Source: Pseudomonadota bacterium (GTDB taxonomy: Bacteria; Pseudomonadota; Alphaproteobacteria; Caulobacterales; Aquidulcibacteraceae). Taken from it: a stretch of DNA of 64,000 nt. Position numbers and translations under genes: made by a program. Where the stretch lies: contig JAIUOD010000004.1 of assembly GCA_020161405.1 (NCBI GenBank), positions 1 through 64,000 on the forward strand, in the 5' to 3' direction. Positions within the stretch are counted from its first letter, which is position 1. Each line of letters starts with the position of its first letter. The notes under the pieces were generated by a model, which had not been told where the DNA came from, did no database searches, and saw only the letters and a list, made by a program, of their open reading frames with translations. Shown one piece after another: positions 18,147-26,653 of this stretch.

Positions 18147-20021
18147 TTACTCGCCTATCTCATAATATTCGGCCCAATGTCCAAGGTTGGCAATTCGCCA
18201 CAATACCCCATTAACAGGCTCTTTGCTATCTAGTGAACTTAAAAGCTTATTTACCTCTGCTCGATTAAGAAGCGTAGGAAATCTATCAAAACAAATTTCG
18301 ACACCTTTTTTAACAAATTTTTTCAAAGGCTCGTGTAGCCAGCTATCTTCTGGAGTAGAAAATCCTAATTTATCCCTGCGAAACAAAACTTCATATGGTA
18401 AAAAATCACCTACGCCTTCACGCAAAACTTTTTTAGTATCACCGCCAAAAATTTTGTGCTGCTCCCCTAATCCTATAGTAAATTCAATTAAATCAATATC
18501 TACAAATGGTACCCTTGCTTCAACTGAATGTGCCATTGAATTTCTATCTTCATATCTCAATAGCATCGGTAAATTCGTACCAACTGTAAGCGCAAGACAT
18601 AAATCACCAATATTGTCTATTTGACCTAAATTATCACGTAGCAAGGCCTCATTCATTGTGCTTCCTGATTTGGGAGCGAATTTTTGTAAATCCGCATCTA
18701 AGGCAATATTAACACTATTTGATATCTGTTTTCCTTTAAACAAATAAGGAAATTTCATTGCAAAGTATTTTTGGAAAATCGAAAAAAAAGAGACATTATG
18801 CCAGATTTTCCGCTCAATGATTGTACGCATTAACGAAAATATTTTTCGTCTTTTCCAGAGGCTTTGCTGATAAAAATCAAAAATACCATGATAACCAGCA
18901 AGCTGTTCATCTGCACCTTGCCCGTCTAGTACAACTTTTATTTTATCTTTGCCTATGGCTTCAAAAACAAAATATTGTGCAAAAATAGATGTTGAGCCAA
19001 ACGGCTCATCTTGAATATAAATTAGTTTTTTTGCAACATTTTCAAGCCTATCTTCATCTATACTTACTAAATTCGGACGGCATTTATTGTATAAATTCAC
19101 GCAATTAATATATTTGCTTTCATCAACTTTTGTTTCAGGAAAGATTACACTATAAGTTCTAAAGTTTTGAGGTTCATCAAGTAGTTTACATGCTACCCCA
19201 ACAACAGATGAAGAATCTAAACCACCAGACAAGCAGGAGCCAACGGGAACATCAGCACGCAAATGGATTTTAATAGAATTAATAAATTTTTCCCGAAACA
19301 AAGTAGCCGCTTGCTTTAGGCTAATTTTTTTTTTCTTAATCTTAGGTATTTCAAACCAGCGCTTTAAAATAAGCTCAGGATTTGAATCTTCTAAATTAAG
19401 TACGCCATAATGGCCAGGGCGAATTTGATTAACCCCGTCAAACATAGTCTCTTCCGTATGGTCTGTGGTCATAGACATCAAAAAATCCCATGTTCTAGGG
19501 TAATTTAATCTTCTAGATACACCGTCTAAATCATATATTTGCTTAATTTCTGAACCAAAAGCAAAACCATCTTTAGTTTTTACAAAATATAGTGGCTTAA
19601 TTCCATATGCGTCACGTGCAGCATATAGTTTATTATTGTTTTTATCATAAATTATACATGCAAACATACCGCGAATTCTATTAAAAACTTCATCGCCCCA
19701 AAACATGAATCCGTTAAGTAAAACCTCAGTGTCAGAACTTGTTCTGAATTCAACACCAGCAATTTCTAACTCTTCGCGCAATTCCTTATAATTATAAATT
19801 TCCCCGTTTTGAATGATTGTATAAAAACCCTCAAGCGCAACCATAGGTTGGTTTGCTCGGGCATCTAAATCTATAATCGAAAGCCTACGATGACCAAGGC
19901 ATAAAATGCCAGAAGGTGTCGAATATTGCGCCCATCCTTCGCCATCTGGCCCTCTATGAGAAATTCTATCAAGGCGCAATTTGTCTGGTTCAATTCCGAC
20001 AGAAGCATATAAACCGCACAT
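18147..20021 (-). CDS. glutamine-hydrolysing asparagine synthetase-like amidotransferase
   Basis: 624 residues. The N-terminal class II glutaminase domain starts MCGLYAS with nucleophile Cys2 and has RGPDGEG and NGEIYNY; the C-terminal synthetase domain has the pyrophosphate loop SGGLDSSS and GQGADEQLAGY. It could make asparagine, but its position between two glycosyltransferase genes suggests another role: transferring glutamine nitrogen to the C6 carboxyl of an N-acetylated uronic acid, as proposed for WbpS in P. aeruginosa and for an AsnB-like gene in the Bordetella wbm locus. Its ATG overlaps the stop of the upstream GT4 gene by one base, so the genes are translationally coupled. A paralogue lies at 26654. 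Confidence 0.85.
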   Translation of the reverse strand: MCGLYASVGIEPDKLRLDRISHRGPDGEGWAQYSTPSGILCLGHRRLSIIDLDARANQPMVALEGFYTIIQNGEIYNYKELREELEIAGVEFRTSSDTEVLLNGFMFWGDEVFNRIRGMFACIIYDKNNNKLYAARDAYGIKPLYFVKTKDGFAFGSEIKQIYDLDGVSRRLNYPRTWDFLMSMTTDHTEETMFDGVNQIRPGHYGVLNLEDSNPELILKRWFEIPKIKKKKISLKQAATLFREKFINSIKIHLRADVPVGSCLSGGLDSSSVVGVACKLLDEPQNFRTYSVIFPETKVDESKYINCVNLYNKCRPNLVSIDEDRLENVAKKLIYIQDEPFGSTSIFAQYFVFEAIGKDKIKVVLDGQGADEQLAGYHGIFDFYQQSLWKRRKIFSLMRTIIERKIWHNVSFFSIFQKYFAMKFPYLFKGKQISNSVNIALDADLQKFAPKSGSTMNEALLRDNLGQIDNIGDLCLALTVGTNLPMLLRYEDRNSMAHSVEARVPFVDIDLIEFTIGLGEQHKIFGGDTKKVLREGVGDFLPYEVLFRRDKLGFSTPEDSWLHEPLKKFVKKGVEICFDRFPTLLNRAEVNKLLSSLDSKEPVNGVLWRIANLGHWAEYYEIGE

Positions 20022-21394
20022 TACGTAAGAACTCCCTTATATAGCTCATCAAGTTTTTTTGCCTCGTTTTGCCCTTTCAAAATCTTTGCCGCAACTCTAG
20101 AATTTAACTTCATTTGCATGATTTTATTTTTATCTAAGGCATTTATGGCCTTTGCAATATTAGCTTCACTAGCACCTTCAATTAGGGTGCCACAACCATA
20201 TTCATCAATAAACCTTTTCATTTCTGGCAAATCAGAAACTAAAAGACAAAGTCCAGCCTGAATATATTCAAAAAATTTATTGGGTAGTGCAAAACGATTT
20301 TGTGCTGAATAATTAGGTAGCGCAAAAAAACCAACGTCAAATTCGCGTGCAGATGCAACCAAATCAATCATGGGCACAGGAGATAAGAAATTAACGCGAT
20401 TTTCTAGATTTAGCGATGATACTAAATCCTTTAGGCTTTCCAAATATTCTGTGCTCGCAGGGCCGCGAACATAAAATGTGAATTCTTTATTCCAATTAGC
20501 AATGCTTGATATTGCTGCTTCTAGCCCCCGCCCCGGCGCAACAATACCGTGATATAATACCTTTATTTCATTTCCAACTTCAGGAGCTCTTTCATTAATT
20601 TCTTTATATTCTGGCGCATTTAAAATTTCTATGCATGGCACATTTAAATCATATGTTTTTTGCAATTCCTTCGCTATTGATAAAGAAACTGCACTTAAGG
20701 CCATTGTTTGTTTAATAAATTTTTTTTCAATATTCATTGCTATTGGGCGTTCAAAAGTCCGCCAAGCCCAATTTTGGGCATATTCTTCAAGCGCGAATTC
20801 ATGGCTATCATACACAACTTTCCCACCAAATTCATTTTGTAGTGCAAAAGCAACGGGAAGCGCAGTCCAATCATTTGCTACGTATATATCAGCAGCACCA
20901 ATTTTCTTTCCAATATCTATAAATTCATCTATCGGCAATCTACGTTTTAGTTTTTCCAGAGCATCTTCCTTAAAACGATTTGGAAGCACCTTTAATGAAC
21001 GCAATATTCGCACAGGCCAGCCAATATCTCGCCTAATAATTTTTGCAGTTTCGAATAAAAAATCTGACAAATTTCGTTTAAAAAGCCTAAAGAAGAAAGC
21101 AAAAAAACAAATAAAATATGATAAAAAAAACGCGAAAGAAAACCAGATTATTCTTCTAGCTTTTTTATAAATCCCTTTTGCGGGAGGATTAGTTATTAAT
21201 TCAGGATCATTGATATTTTCAGCATGCTCATTGACTGGCGGAGAGTAAATTTCCCATTCAGGTTTATTTGATTTACCATAACCAAAACCAATAGCACATA
21301 CATCCCAGCCTAATTTTTTTAGGCCATCATTATTTCGCCTTACTCTTGGATCATCTAAAATTGGCGAAAAAGAAATCTGAACCAGTTTTGGCAC
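20021..21394 (-). CDS. GT4-family glycosyltransferase with membrane anchor
   Basis: 457-residue GT-B protein starting with GTG at 21394. The N-terminal lobe has SFSPILDDPRVRRN, a phenylalanine-rich hydrophobic segment at about 83-106 that could anchor it to the membrane, and VYDSHEFALEEYAQ. The C-terminal lobe has GRGLEAAI, VRGPAS, REFDVGFFALP and a LPNKFFEYIQAGL donor motif with the usual E of the EX7E pair. It resembles the C-terminal half of the 862-residue protein. It follows the 2-epimerase gene by seven bases and overlaps the amidotransferase start. Likely adds one sugar of the repeat unit on the cytoplasmic face; which one is unknown. Confidence 0.78.
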   Translation of the reverse strand: MPKLVQISFSPILDDPRVRRNNDGLKKLGWDVCAIGFGYGKSNKPEWEIYSPPVNEHAENINDPELITNPPAKGIYKKARRIIWFSFAFFLSYFICFFAFFFRLFKRNLSDFLFETAKIIRRDIGWPVRILRSLKVLPNRFKEDALEKLKRRLPIDEFIDIGKKIGAADIYVANDWTALPVAFALQNEFGGKVVYDSHEFALEEYAQNWAWRTFERPIAMNIEKKFIKQTMALSAVSLSIAKELQKTYDLNVPCIEILNAPEYKEINERAPEVGNEIKVLYHGIVAPGRGLEAAISSIANWNKEFTFYVRGPASTEYLESLKDLVSSLNLENRVNFLSPVPMIDLVASAREFDVGFFALPNYSAQNRFALPNKFFEYIQAGLCLLVSDLPEMKRFIDEYGCGTLIEGASEANIAKAINALDKNKIMQMKLNSRVAAKILKGQNEAKKLDELYKGVLT

Positions 21395-21401
21395 AATAAA
21401 C

Positions 21402-22457
21402 CTATATAGTTTGAATTAAAGATATTATTTCCTCTACACATTTTTGCGCAGAGTTTCCGTCACCATAATCAGGTATTTTAGTTCGCGGTGACTTAAATTC
21501 AGGCATAGTCCATAAGCGATTCCAACCTGAATTAATTGTCTCAACCCATTCGGTTTCATCACGAATAGTCACACATAGTTTTTCATGGAAATATGCTTCT
21601 TTTTGGAGGCCTCCACTATCAGTCATAACATCAGTACATGCTGCCAATAAAGCGTGCATATCAAAGTATCCAACTGGGTCGATCAAAATAACATTATTAT
21701 CAGTGCCTACAATTTCTTTAATACGATTTCGTATGCGCGGATGTACAGGCCACACTATTTTTTGCGCTTTAGATTTTTCAATTATATAGTCTATAATTTC
21801 AAGAAAGCGCTTTTCATCGTCAGTATTTTCAGCGCGATGCAAAGTACATAATGTAAAACCTGATTTTGGAATCTCTTGGTTTGCAAAAACATTTGCAAAT
21901 TTAGCACCAAATTCTTTTGCATAAATTGTTGCGTCAAACATAACATCACCGACTTTAAGATATTTTGCATTAACGCCTTCATTTTTTAAATTATCAATGG
22001 CCGAATTTGTCGGACAAAGTAGTAGGCTTGATACACTATCGGCAACAATGCGATTAATTTCTTCTGGCATTCTTTTGTTGAAACTGCGTAAGCCTGCCTC
22101 AATATGCACGATTGGAATGTGAAGTTTTGCAGCAGCTAATGCACCTGCAAGGGTCGAATTAGTGTCACCGTAAATTAATACCGCATCTGGCTTTTCTTCA
22201 ATCATGGTAGTTTCAAGTTTTTCAAGCATTCTTCCAGTCATTTGACCTTGCGGGCCGCCACCTACTCCAAGATTATGTTTAGGTATAGGAATATTCAATT
22301 CCTCAAAGAATATATCGGACATGTTCGCATCAAAATGCTGACCTGTATGAACAATAGTTTCTTCAATGTTAGGAAATTTTTTTAATACACGTGAAACCGC
22401 GGCAGCCTTAATGAATTGAGGCCGCGCACCAACAATTGTTAAAAGTTTAAAACTCAT
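21402..22457 (-). CDS. wbpI: UDP-HexNAc-type 2-epimerase, WbpI/WlbD-like
   Basis: Non-phosphorylating UDP-sugar 2-epimerase. The opening IVGARPQFIKAAAVSR, the HTGQHFDANMSDIFFEEL segment, the IYGDTNSTLAGALAAAK loop and HIEAGLRSFNKRMPEEINR are characteristic of this family. The G-A-R-P-Q-F-I-K form matches WbpI-type enzymes, acting on UDP-2,3-diacetamido-glucuronate, better than WecB, which usually reads G-T-R-P-E. The expected product is the manno isomer. It is therefore the fifth enzyme of the pathway begun by the genes at 946-5092, although 16 kb away on the other strand. It overlaps the SDR gene upstream by four bases (ATGA). Confidence 0.8.
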   Translation of the reverse strand: MSFKLLTIVGARPQFIKAAAVSRVLKKFPNIEETIVHTGQHFDANMSDIFFEELNIPIPKHNLGVGGGPQGQMTGRMLEKLETTMIEEKPDAVLIYGDTNSTLAGALAAAKLHIPIVHIEAGLRSFNKRMPEEINRIVADSVSSLLLCPTNSAIDNLKNEGVNAKYLKVGDVMFDATIYAKEFGAKFANVFANQEIPKSGFTLCTLHRAENTDDEKRFLEIIDYIIEKSKAQKIVWPVHPRIRNRIKEIVGTDNNVILIDPVGYFDMHALLAACTDVMTDSGGLQKEAYFHEKLCVTIRDETEWVETINSGWNRLWTMPEFKSPRTKIPDYGDGNSAQKCVEEIISLIQTI

Positions 22458-23518
22458 AAATATTTCTCGATTTCAGGAACCATTTTAATGTGTTTAGCCA
22501 TTGTTTTTTTAATGTAATCAAGATTATCCTTGGTCCATGCAACGGTACGTTTAATACCTTCCTCTATTGAAACCTCGGCAACAAAACCTAGTTTTTCGCG
22601 CGATTTTGTTGGATCACCAAAACGCTTACCTGATGTATCCCAATCACGTTTTGGATTTATTGCAGCCGGAGTCGGATTTTGCGCTTCCTTATTTATTAAT
22701 TCAGCCAAATGTAAAATGGAAGTCTCAACACCTGATGCTAAATTATACGCTTCAGAAGGCTCACCTCTTAAAGCTAAAATCATCAGGCCGCGAACTAAGT
22801 CATCTACAAAAATAAAATCACGACTTGCATCACCACCATTGTCTAATGGCAATGCTTCTTGATGAAGCGAGCGGAATATAAAAGTTGGTGTCACATTACG
22901 CCAAACTGTGTGCACAGTGCCGCGCCAATGCCCCGCACCCAAAATCTCACCTGGGCCATATATATTTTGGAAACGTGCTTTCACAAACGGAAGGCCATGG
23001 CGTGTATAATAATAGTTTCCATAAAATTCGCCGAAAAGTTTTGACAATGAATATGGGCTATCATGGAAAAGCGATATTGGTGCATCTTCCGGCGTTGCAG
23101 ATGGAGCATCAAAAGTTTTTTCCGCTACTGCACACCCAGCCGCCGCATAAACTACTTTTTTGATTGATTTAATATCTTTCAAACGCTCAAAAAGGCGTAG
23201 ACTAGTAACAGTATTATTGTCATGGTCCGCAATAGGGTCATGTATTGAAGACTGATTACCATGGTAACAAGCTAAATGCCAAACATAGTCCAAATCATTA
23301 GGGATTTGCGCCAGAACACGCTCATCAGCAACAGAATAAGGTATTATTGAAACTCTGTCATCTGATGGTACATTTACCATGTCGGCACTAAGAAGATTAT
23401 CAATAATTAAAACCCGTTCTACATCGTTTGCTAGTAGCATTTTCACAAGATTTGAACCAACAAAGCCTGCTCCACCAACAACTAAAACTTTTTGACCTTT
23501 AAAACTTAAATCACTCAT
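22454..23518 (-). CDS. NAD-dependent SDR sugar-nucleotide epimerase/dehydratase, WbmF-like
   Basis: 354 residues of the extended short-chain dehydrogenase type. The Rossmann glycine motif GGAGFVGSNL is at about 15-24, a YSLSK catalytic Tyr-x-x-x-Lys pair in the middle, and QNIYGPGEILGAGHWRGT downstream. First-motif spacing and the HLACYHGNQSS segment set it apart from GalE and RfbB. It is one of three successive SDR genes, an arrangement I recall from Bordetella wbmF-G-H, which act on 2,3-diacetamido uronic acids in O-antigen synthesis. The specific reaction (C4 or C5 epimerisation, or another) cannot be read from sequence. Overlaps both neighbours by one to four bases. Confidence 0.7.
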   Translation of the reverse strand: MSDLSFKGQKVLVVGGAGFVGSNLVKMLLANDVERVLIIDNLLSADMVNVPSDDRVSIIPYSVADERVLAQIPNDLDYVWHLACYHGNQSSIHDPIADHDNNTVTSLRLFERLKDIKSIKKVVYAAAGCAVAEKTFDAPSATPEDAPISLFHDSPYSLSKLFGEFYGNYYYTRHGLPFVKARFQNIYGPGEILGAGHWRGTVHTVWRNVTPTFIFRSLHQEALPLDNGGDASRDFIFVDDLVRGLMILALRGEPSEAYNLASGVETSILHLAELINKEAQNPTPAAINPKRDWDTSGKRFGDPTKSREKLGFVAEVSIEEGIKRTVAWTKDNLDYIKKTMAKHIKMVPEIEKYL

Positions 23519-24468
23519 TATTCTTGACCTTCAGGTTTCTTTACATGCGAGTATACAGTTGCCACGCCATTCACATCATACCATTGTAACATTTTTTTGA
23601 TGGTTTGTTCAAAATCAACTTTGGCTTTCCAATTAAATGTCTTTTCAGTTACAGTTGCATCAAGCACCATAATTGGCGTATCATCTGCGCCAACAGGAAT
23701 TATTGGAACTTCTGTTTTCAGCGTTATTCCTAGATATTTAACAACTTCATCAAATACGTCTTTGATTGTATTGCCTTTACCAGTTGAAACATTGAATACG
23801 CCTGTTGGCGCATCATCTTGTAGTACAAGATCAAACAATGAGAAAAAGTCCGACATATCCAAAAAGTCGCGCACACTGTCCGAACAAAAACAACCTTTTC
23901 CAGCTTTTAAGCGTGTATAAAAAGTAGGTATTGGTCCAATTGAAAGACGCGGGCCCGTAACGTTTGCAAGACGCAAAGAAACAACAGGTAATCCAGACAT
24001 CAACAAATATTGCTCACCCGCAGCCTTAGAAATACCATAAGAAGAAAAAGGCTGCACAGGGTGGGTTATAGGAATTGGGGTTTCATTTGGTATGCCATAA
24101 CAAAGCGAAGTTTGAAAGTTAATAAACCTTCTAACGTCATGCCTTATGGAAGCTTTGGCAACATTAATAGTGCCATCAATGTTAGTGTTTGCATCTTCTT
24201 GCCAATTATCAGGATCTTTGTATGACGCCGCAGAATGAACAACATGTGTAGGACGGAATTTATCAAAAGCACTGTCTACCAATTCACGGTCATATACCGA
24301 ACCTTCAATAACTTGAATTGATTTAGAAAATCCCTCAAGTACAGCGCGGTCAGAAGTAGCAAAATTATCAATCACCAAATATTGATTACCATTTTCACCA
24401 TATCGATCAATAATATTAGCCCCAAGGCAGCCTGCGCCGCCGGTAATAAGCACCCGTTGATTTGTCAT
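23518..24468 (-). CDS. NAD-dependent SDR sugar-nucleotide epimerase, tandem paralogue A (WbmG/H-like)
   Basis: 316 residues with GGAGCLGANI at the N-terminus, HSAASYKDPDNW, FQTSLCYG, YGISK as the Tyr/Lys pair and RLANVTGPR. It is a clear paralogue of the next gene, sharing the A-A-S-Y-K-D-P-x-x-W block, Q-T-x-L-C-Y-G and the F-Y-x-R-L-x-x-G-K-x-C-F segment. Such tandem pairs acting after a WbmF-like enzyme are known in the Bordetella wbm locus. Here it is translationally coupled to the WbmF-like gene (TAATG overlap) and starts four bases after the stop of its paralogue. Substrate is inferred to be a UDP-diacetamido-uronate; not proven. Confidence 0.72.
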   Translation of the reverse strand: MTNQRVLITGGAGCLGANIIDRYGENGNQYLVIDNFATSDRAVLEGFSKSIQVIEGSVYDRELVDSAFDKFRPTHVVHSAASYKDPDNWQEDANTNIDGTINVAKASIRHDVRRFINFQTSLCYGIPNETPIPITHPVQPFSSYGISKAAGEQYLLMSGLPVVSLRLANVTGPRLSIGPIPTFYTRLKAGKGCFCSDSVRDFLDMSDFFSLFDLVLQDDAPTGVFNVSTGKGNTIKDVFDEVVKYLGITLKTEVPIIPVGADDTPIMVLDATVTEKTFNWKAKVDFEQTIKKMLQWYDVNGVATVYSHVKKPEGQE

Positions 24469-24472
24469 TTAG

Positions 24473-25417
24473 CTAAGCCTTTTTATCTTCTAATTTAAGG
24501 TGAGTATATTCGCCATGAACACCGTGCTCTTTGTAATACTCAACAGCCTTATGAACAAAATCATCGAGTGGTGTAAACTCTATTTCGCCAAAATCTTTAA
24601 AGGTACGCGATGGGTCTAATAGAATTGAAGCAGCATCATCAGAGCCCAAAGGCATTTGATCAGGAGCTGGATAATGATTTAGCTTCATCGCTTTAACAAC
24701 AGCATCATAAAGCTCTTTTATCGCAATATCTTTACCAGAAGAAAAATGATATGTGCCGCTGCCTTTCCCATATGCAGCCTCTACAGTAACTTTTGCAAGG
24801 TCGCCGCCATAAACGAAATCACGGCGCGCAGGTGTAACAAAACATTTTTTACCATCGCGAAGGCGGCTGTAAAAAATCGGCAACGGACCAGAAACATTTC
24901 TAGGACCAACTACGTTTGCTAGACGGAAAGTTACAAAATCCAGACCGGAAATTGCTAAATAATCTTCTGCCGCTGTTTTAGAAATTGCGTAAGAAGAATT
25001 AGCAGGGAACTTAAGGTGGTCAAGTGAAATAGGGCTTTCAGTTGGTTTTGTGCCGTAACAAAGCGCAGTCTGGAAATAAATAAATCTTCCTACTTTGTGA
25101 TCAACTGATGCCTTCACTACATTTGCGCCGCCAACAACATTTGTCATTGCATCAGAGTACCAGTCTGTTGGATCTTTATAAGAAGCAGCAGTATGAACAA
25201 CTACATCTGGCTTATGCTCTTCAAAAAGAGAATCAACAAGGTCTTTGTCAGCTATTGAACCATTAATATATGTAAGCCCATCCGCCTCTTGAGCAAGATG
25301 TTCACGTCGTCCAGTCTCTAAATTATCTATTGCAATTACTTCATTGCCTTTGGCAAGTAGCATTTCAGTCGTAAGTGAACCAACTTGACCGCAACCGCCT
25401 GTAACAAAAACTTTCAT
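24473..25417 (-). CDS. NAD-dependent SDR sugar-nucleotide epimerase, tandem paralogue B (WbmG/H-like)
   Basis: 314 residues, the paralogue of the protein at 23518. The glycine motif GGCGQVGSL lies right at the N-terminus when translation begins at the ATG at 25417, which has a GAGG ribosome site upstream; the frame is open for 12 more codons but those are not needed. Shared blocks are HTAASYKDPTDW, FQTALCYG, YAISK and RLANVVGPRNVSGP. As the first gene of the long minus-strand block (25417 to 12287) it probably follows the promoter. A different substrate or stereochemistry from its paralogue is likely, otherwise both copies would be redundant. Confidence 0.73.
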   Translation of the reverse strand: MKVFVTGGCGQVGSLTTEMLLAKGNEVIAIDNLETGRREHLAQEADGLTYINGSIADKDLVDSLFEEHKPDVVVHTAASYKDPTDWYSDAMTNVVGGANVVKASVDHKVGRFIYFQTALCYGTKPTESPISLDHLKFPANSSYAISKTAAEDYLAISGLDFVTFRLANVVGPRNVSGPLPIFYSRLRDGKKCFVTPARRDFVYGGDLAKVTVEAAYGKGSGTYHFSSGKDIAIKELYDAVVKAMKLNHYPAPDQMPLGSDDAASILLDPSRTFKDFGEIEFTPLDDFVHKAVEYYKEHGVHGEYTHLKLEDKKA

Positions 25418-25512
25418 AAAAATCCTCACATAATTATTAATAAAACTAAGCATTATCTACCAAGAACACGGTAAATAAATTTTCGTCTATATGCTATATC
25501 TTAACAGATTAT

Positions 25513-26499
25513 TCAAACTAAAATCGCACGATTTATAGTTATTTTTTGAACTTCAAAATTACTAATTTTTAACGTTATAAGTCCGGTAGTCTTTATATTC
25601 ATAATTTCCATACACTCATTTAATTGTATAACTTCAGTAATTATTCCATTTTTCTCTACATTCAAGACATTAGTGCCATCATTGTTTTTAATTATTGCAA
25701 TATCTAATCTTAATTTTTTATCTGCTGGAACATCAAAATTAAGATATATATTACCTACTTTCTTATCATAGACAACATTTCTGCCAATTGAATTTATTTT
25801 ACCCAAAAAATTATACTCGAACCCATCTAATGGTATTTTGCATGTGCCGTTACCGTCATAAATTATATCTAAGTGTTGATCATCAAAAATGCTTTCAATT
25901 GGATTTCCATATTCTCTTACCCATTCTTGTAACCACGGATCTGTAAGGTTAGAAATAATTTCAAAGTTTGCACCGTTAATCATATCATCGGCAGATATTA
26001 TTTCATTTTTATTGGATGGATTAATTGCATAAGAAGCATAGCTTGGATCAATGTAACACCACTTTCCATCAATTTTGACTTCTACTGCGACATGACCAGC
26101 ATCTGTACGTTTTGCATCTTGTTTAAAAAGTTGCAAATATCGACACTCAATTCCTATCATTTCAGCTATATATATATACGCAGAAACAATTTGCCCACAT
26201 AAACCAAAACCCTGATCAAGCGACATTTGCGGATTAACATAATTTCGTTTATCTTCAGCGCGACTTAGGAAAAGCGGCGCAGAAAGAATCGCATTCACGT
26301 ATTTCATGCAATATAATGCCGCATATCGCATATATTTGTTTTTGTAATAATTCGGCTTATTTAATGCATCATTTCCTGAATTAAAAATAATATCCAAAGC
26401 ATATGCTGAATTATATGCTTCCTTCATTATTCTTTTTGCTAAAGCACTGCCGTCAACCGAAAAATTATCTTCAAACAATTCAAATGTTTTATTAGCCAT
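25513..26499 (-). CDS. transglutaminase-fold protein of unknown role
   Basis: 328 residues. The middle carries the catalytic triad pattern of the transglutaminase/arylamine-acyltransferase-like cysteine protease fold: FGLCGQIVSAYIYIAE (Cys101), DAGHVAVEV (His136) and CYIDPSYA (Asp151), in the right order and spacing. The region from about 215 to the end looks beta-rich and matches nothing I recognise. No signal peptide is seen, so it appears cytoplasmic. It lies between the SDR genes and the divergent amidotransferase, 95 bp upstream of the SDR block. Bacterial members act as proteases, peptide N-glycanase-like enzymes or acyl/amide transferases; which applies here is open. Confidence 0.68.
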   Translation of the reverse strand: MANKTFELFEDNFSVDGSALAKRIMKEAYNSAYALDIIFNSGNDALNKPNYYKNKYMRYAALYCMKYVNAILSAPLFLSRAEDKRNYVNPQMSLDQGFGLCGQIVSAYIYIAEMIGIECRYLQLFKQDAKRTDAGHVAVEVKIDGKWCYIDPSYASYAINPSNKNEIISADDMINGANFEIISNLTDPWLQEWVREYGNPIESIFDDQHLDIIYDGNGTCKIPLDGFEYNFLGKINSIGRNVVYDKKVGNIYLNFDVPADKKLRLDIAIIKNNDGTNVLNVEKNGIITEVIQLNECMEIMNIKTTGLITLKISNFEVQKITINRAILV

Positions 26500-26653
26500 G
26501 TCATAATTTTCATATTAATTATTTTTTACAATAGTATAATTACCAAATTTAGTTATAGTTTTACAACTGATAGTCACAAATTTTCACAGCTAAAATAATG
26601 ACAAAAAAAACTTCTTGATGTAATCAAAATATTTTAATTGATAGGTTTATTTT
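26500..26653. promoter_or_regulatory. divergent intergenic region
   Basis: These 154 bp separate the minus-strand transglutaminase-fold gene from the plus-strand amidotransferase/rfb operon, so both promoters must lie here or nearby. It is very AT-rich with short A and T tracts; no clear operator or -35/-10 pair could be assigned. Confidence 0.35.
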
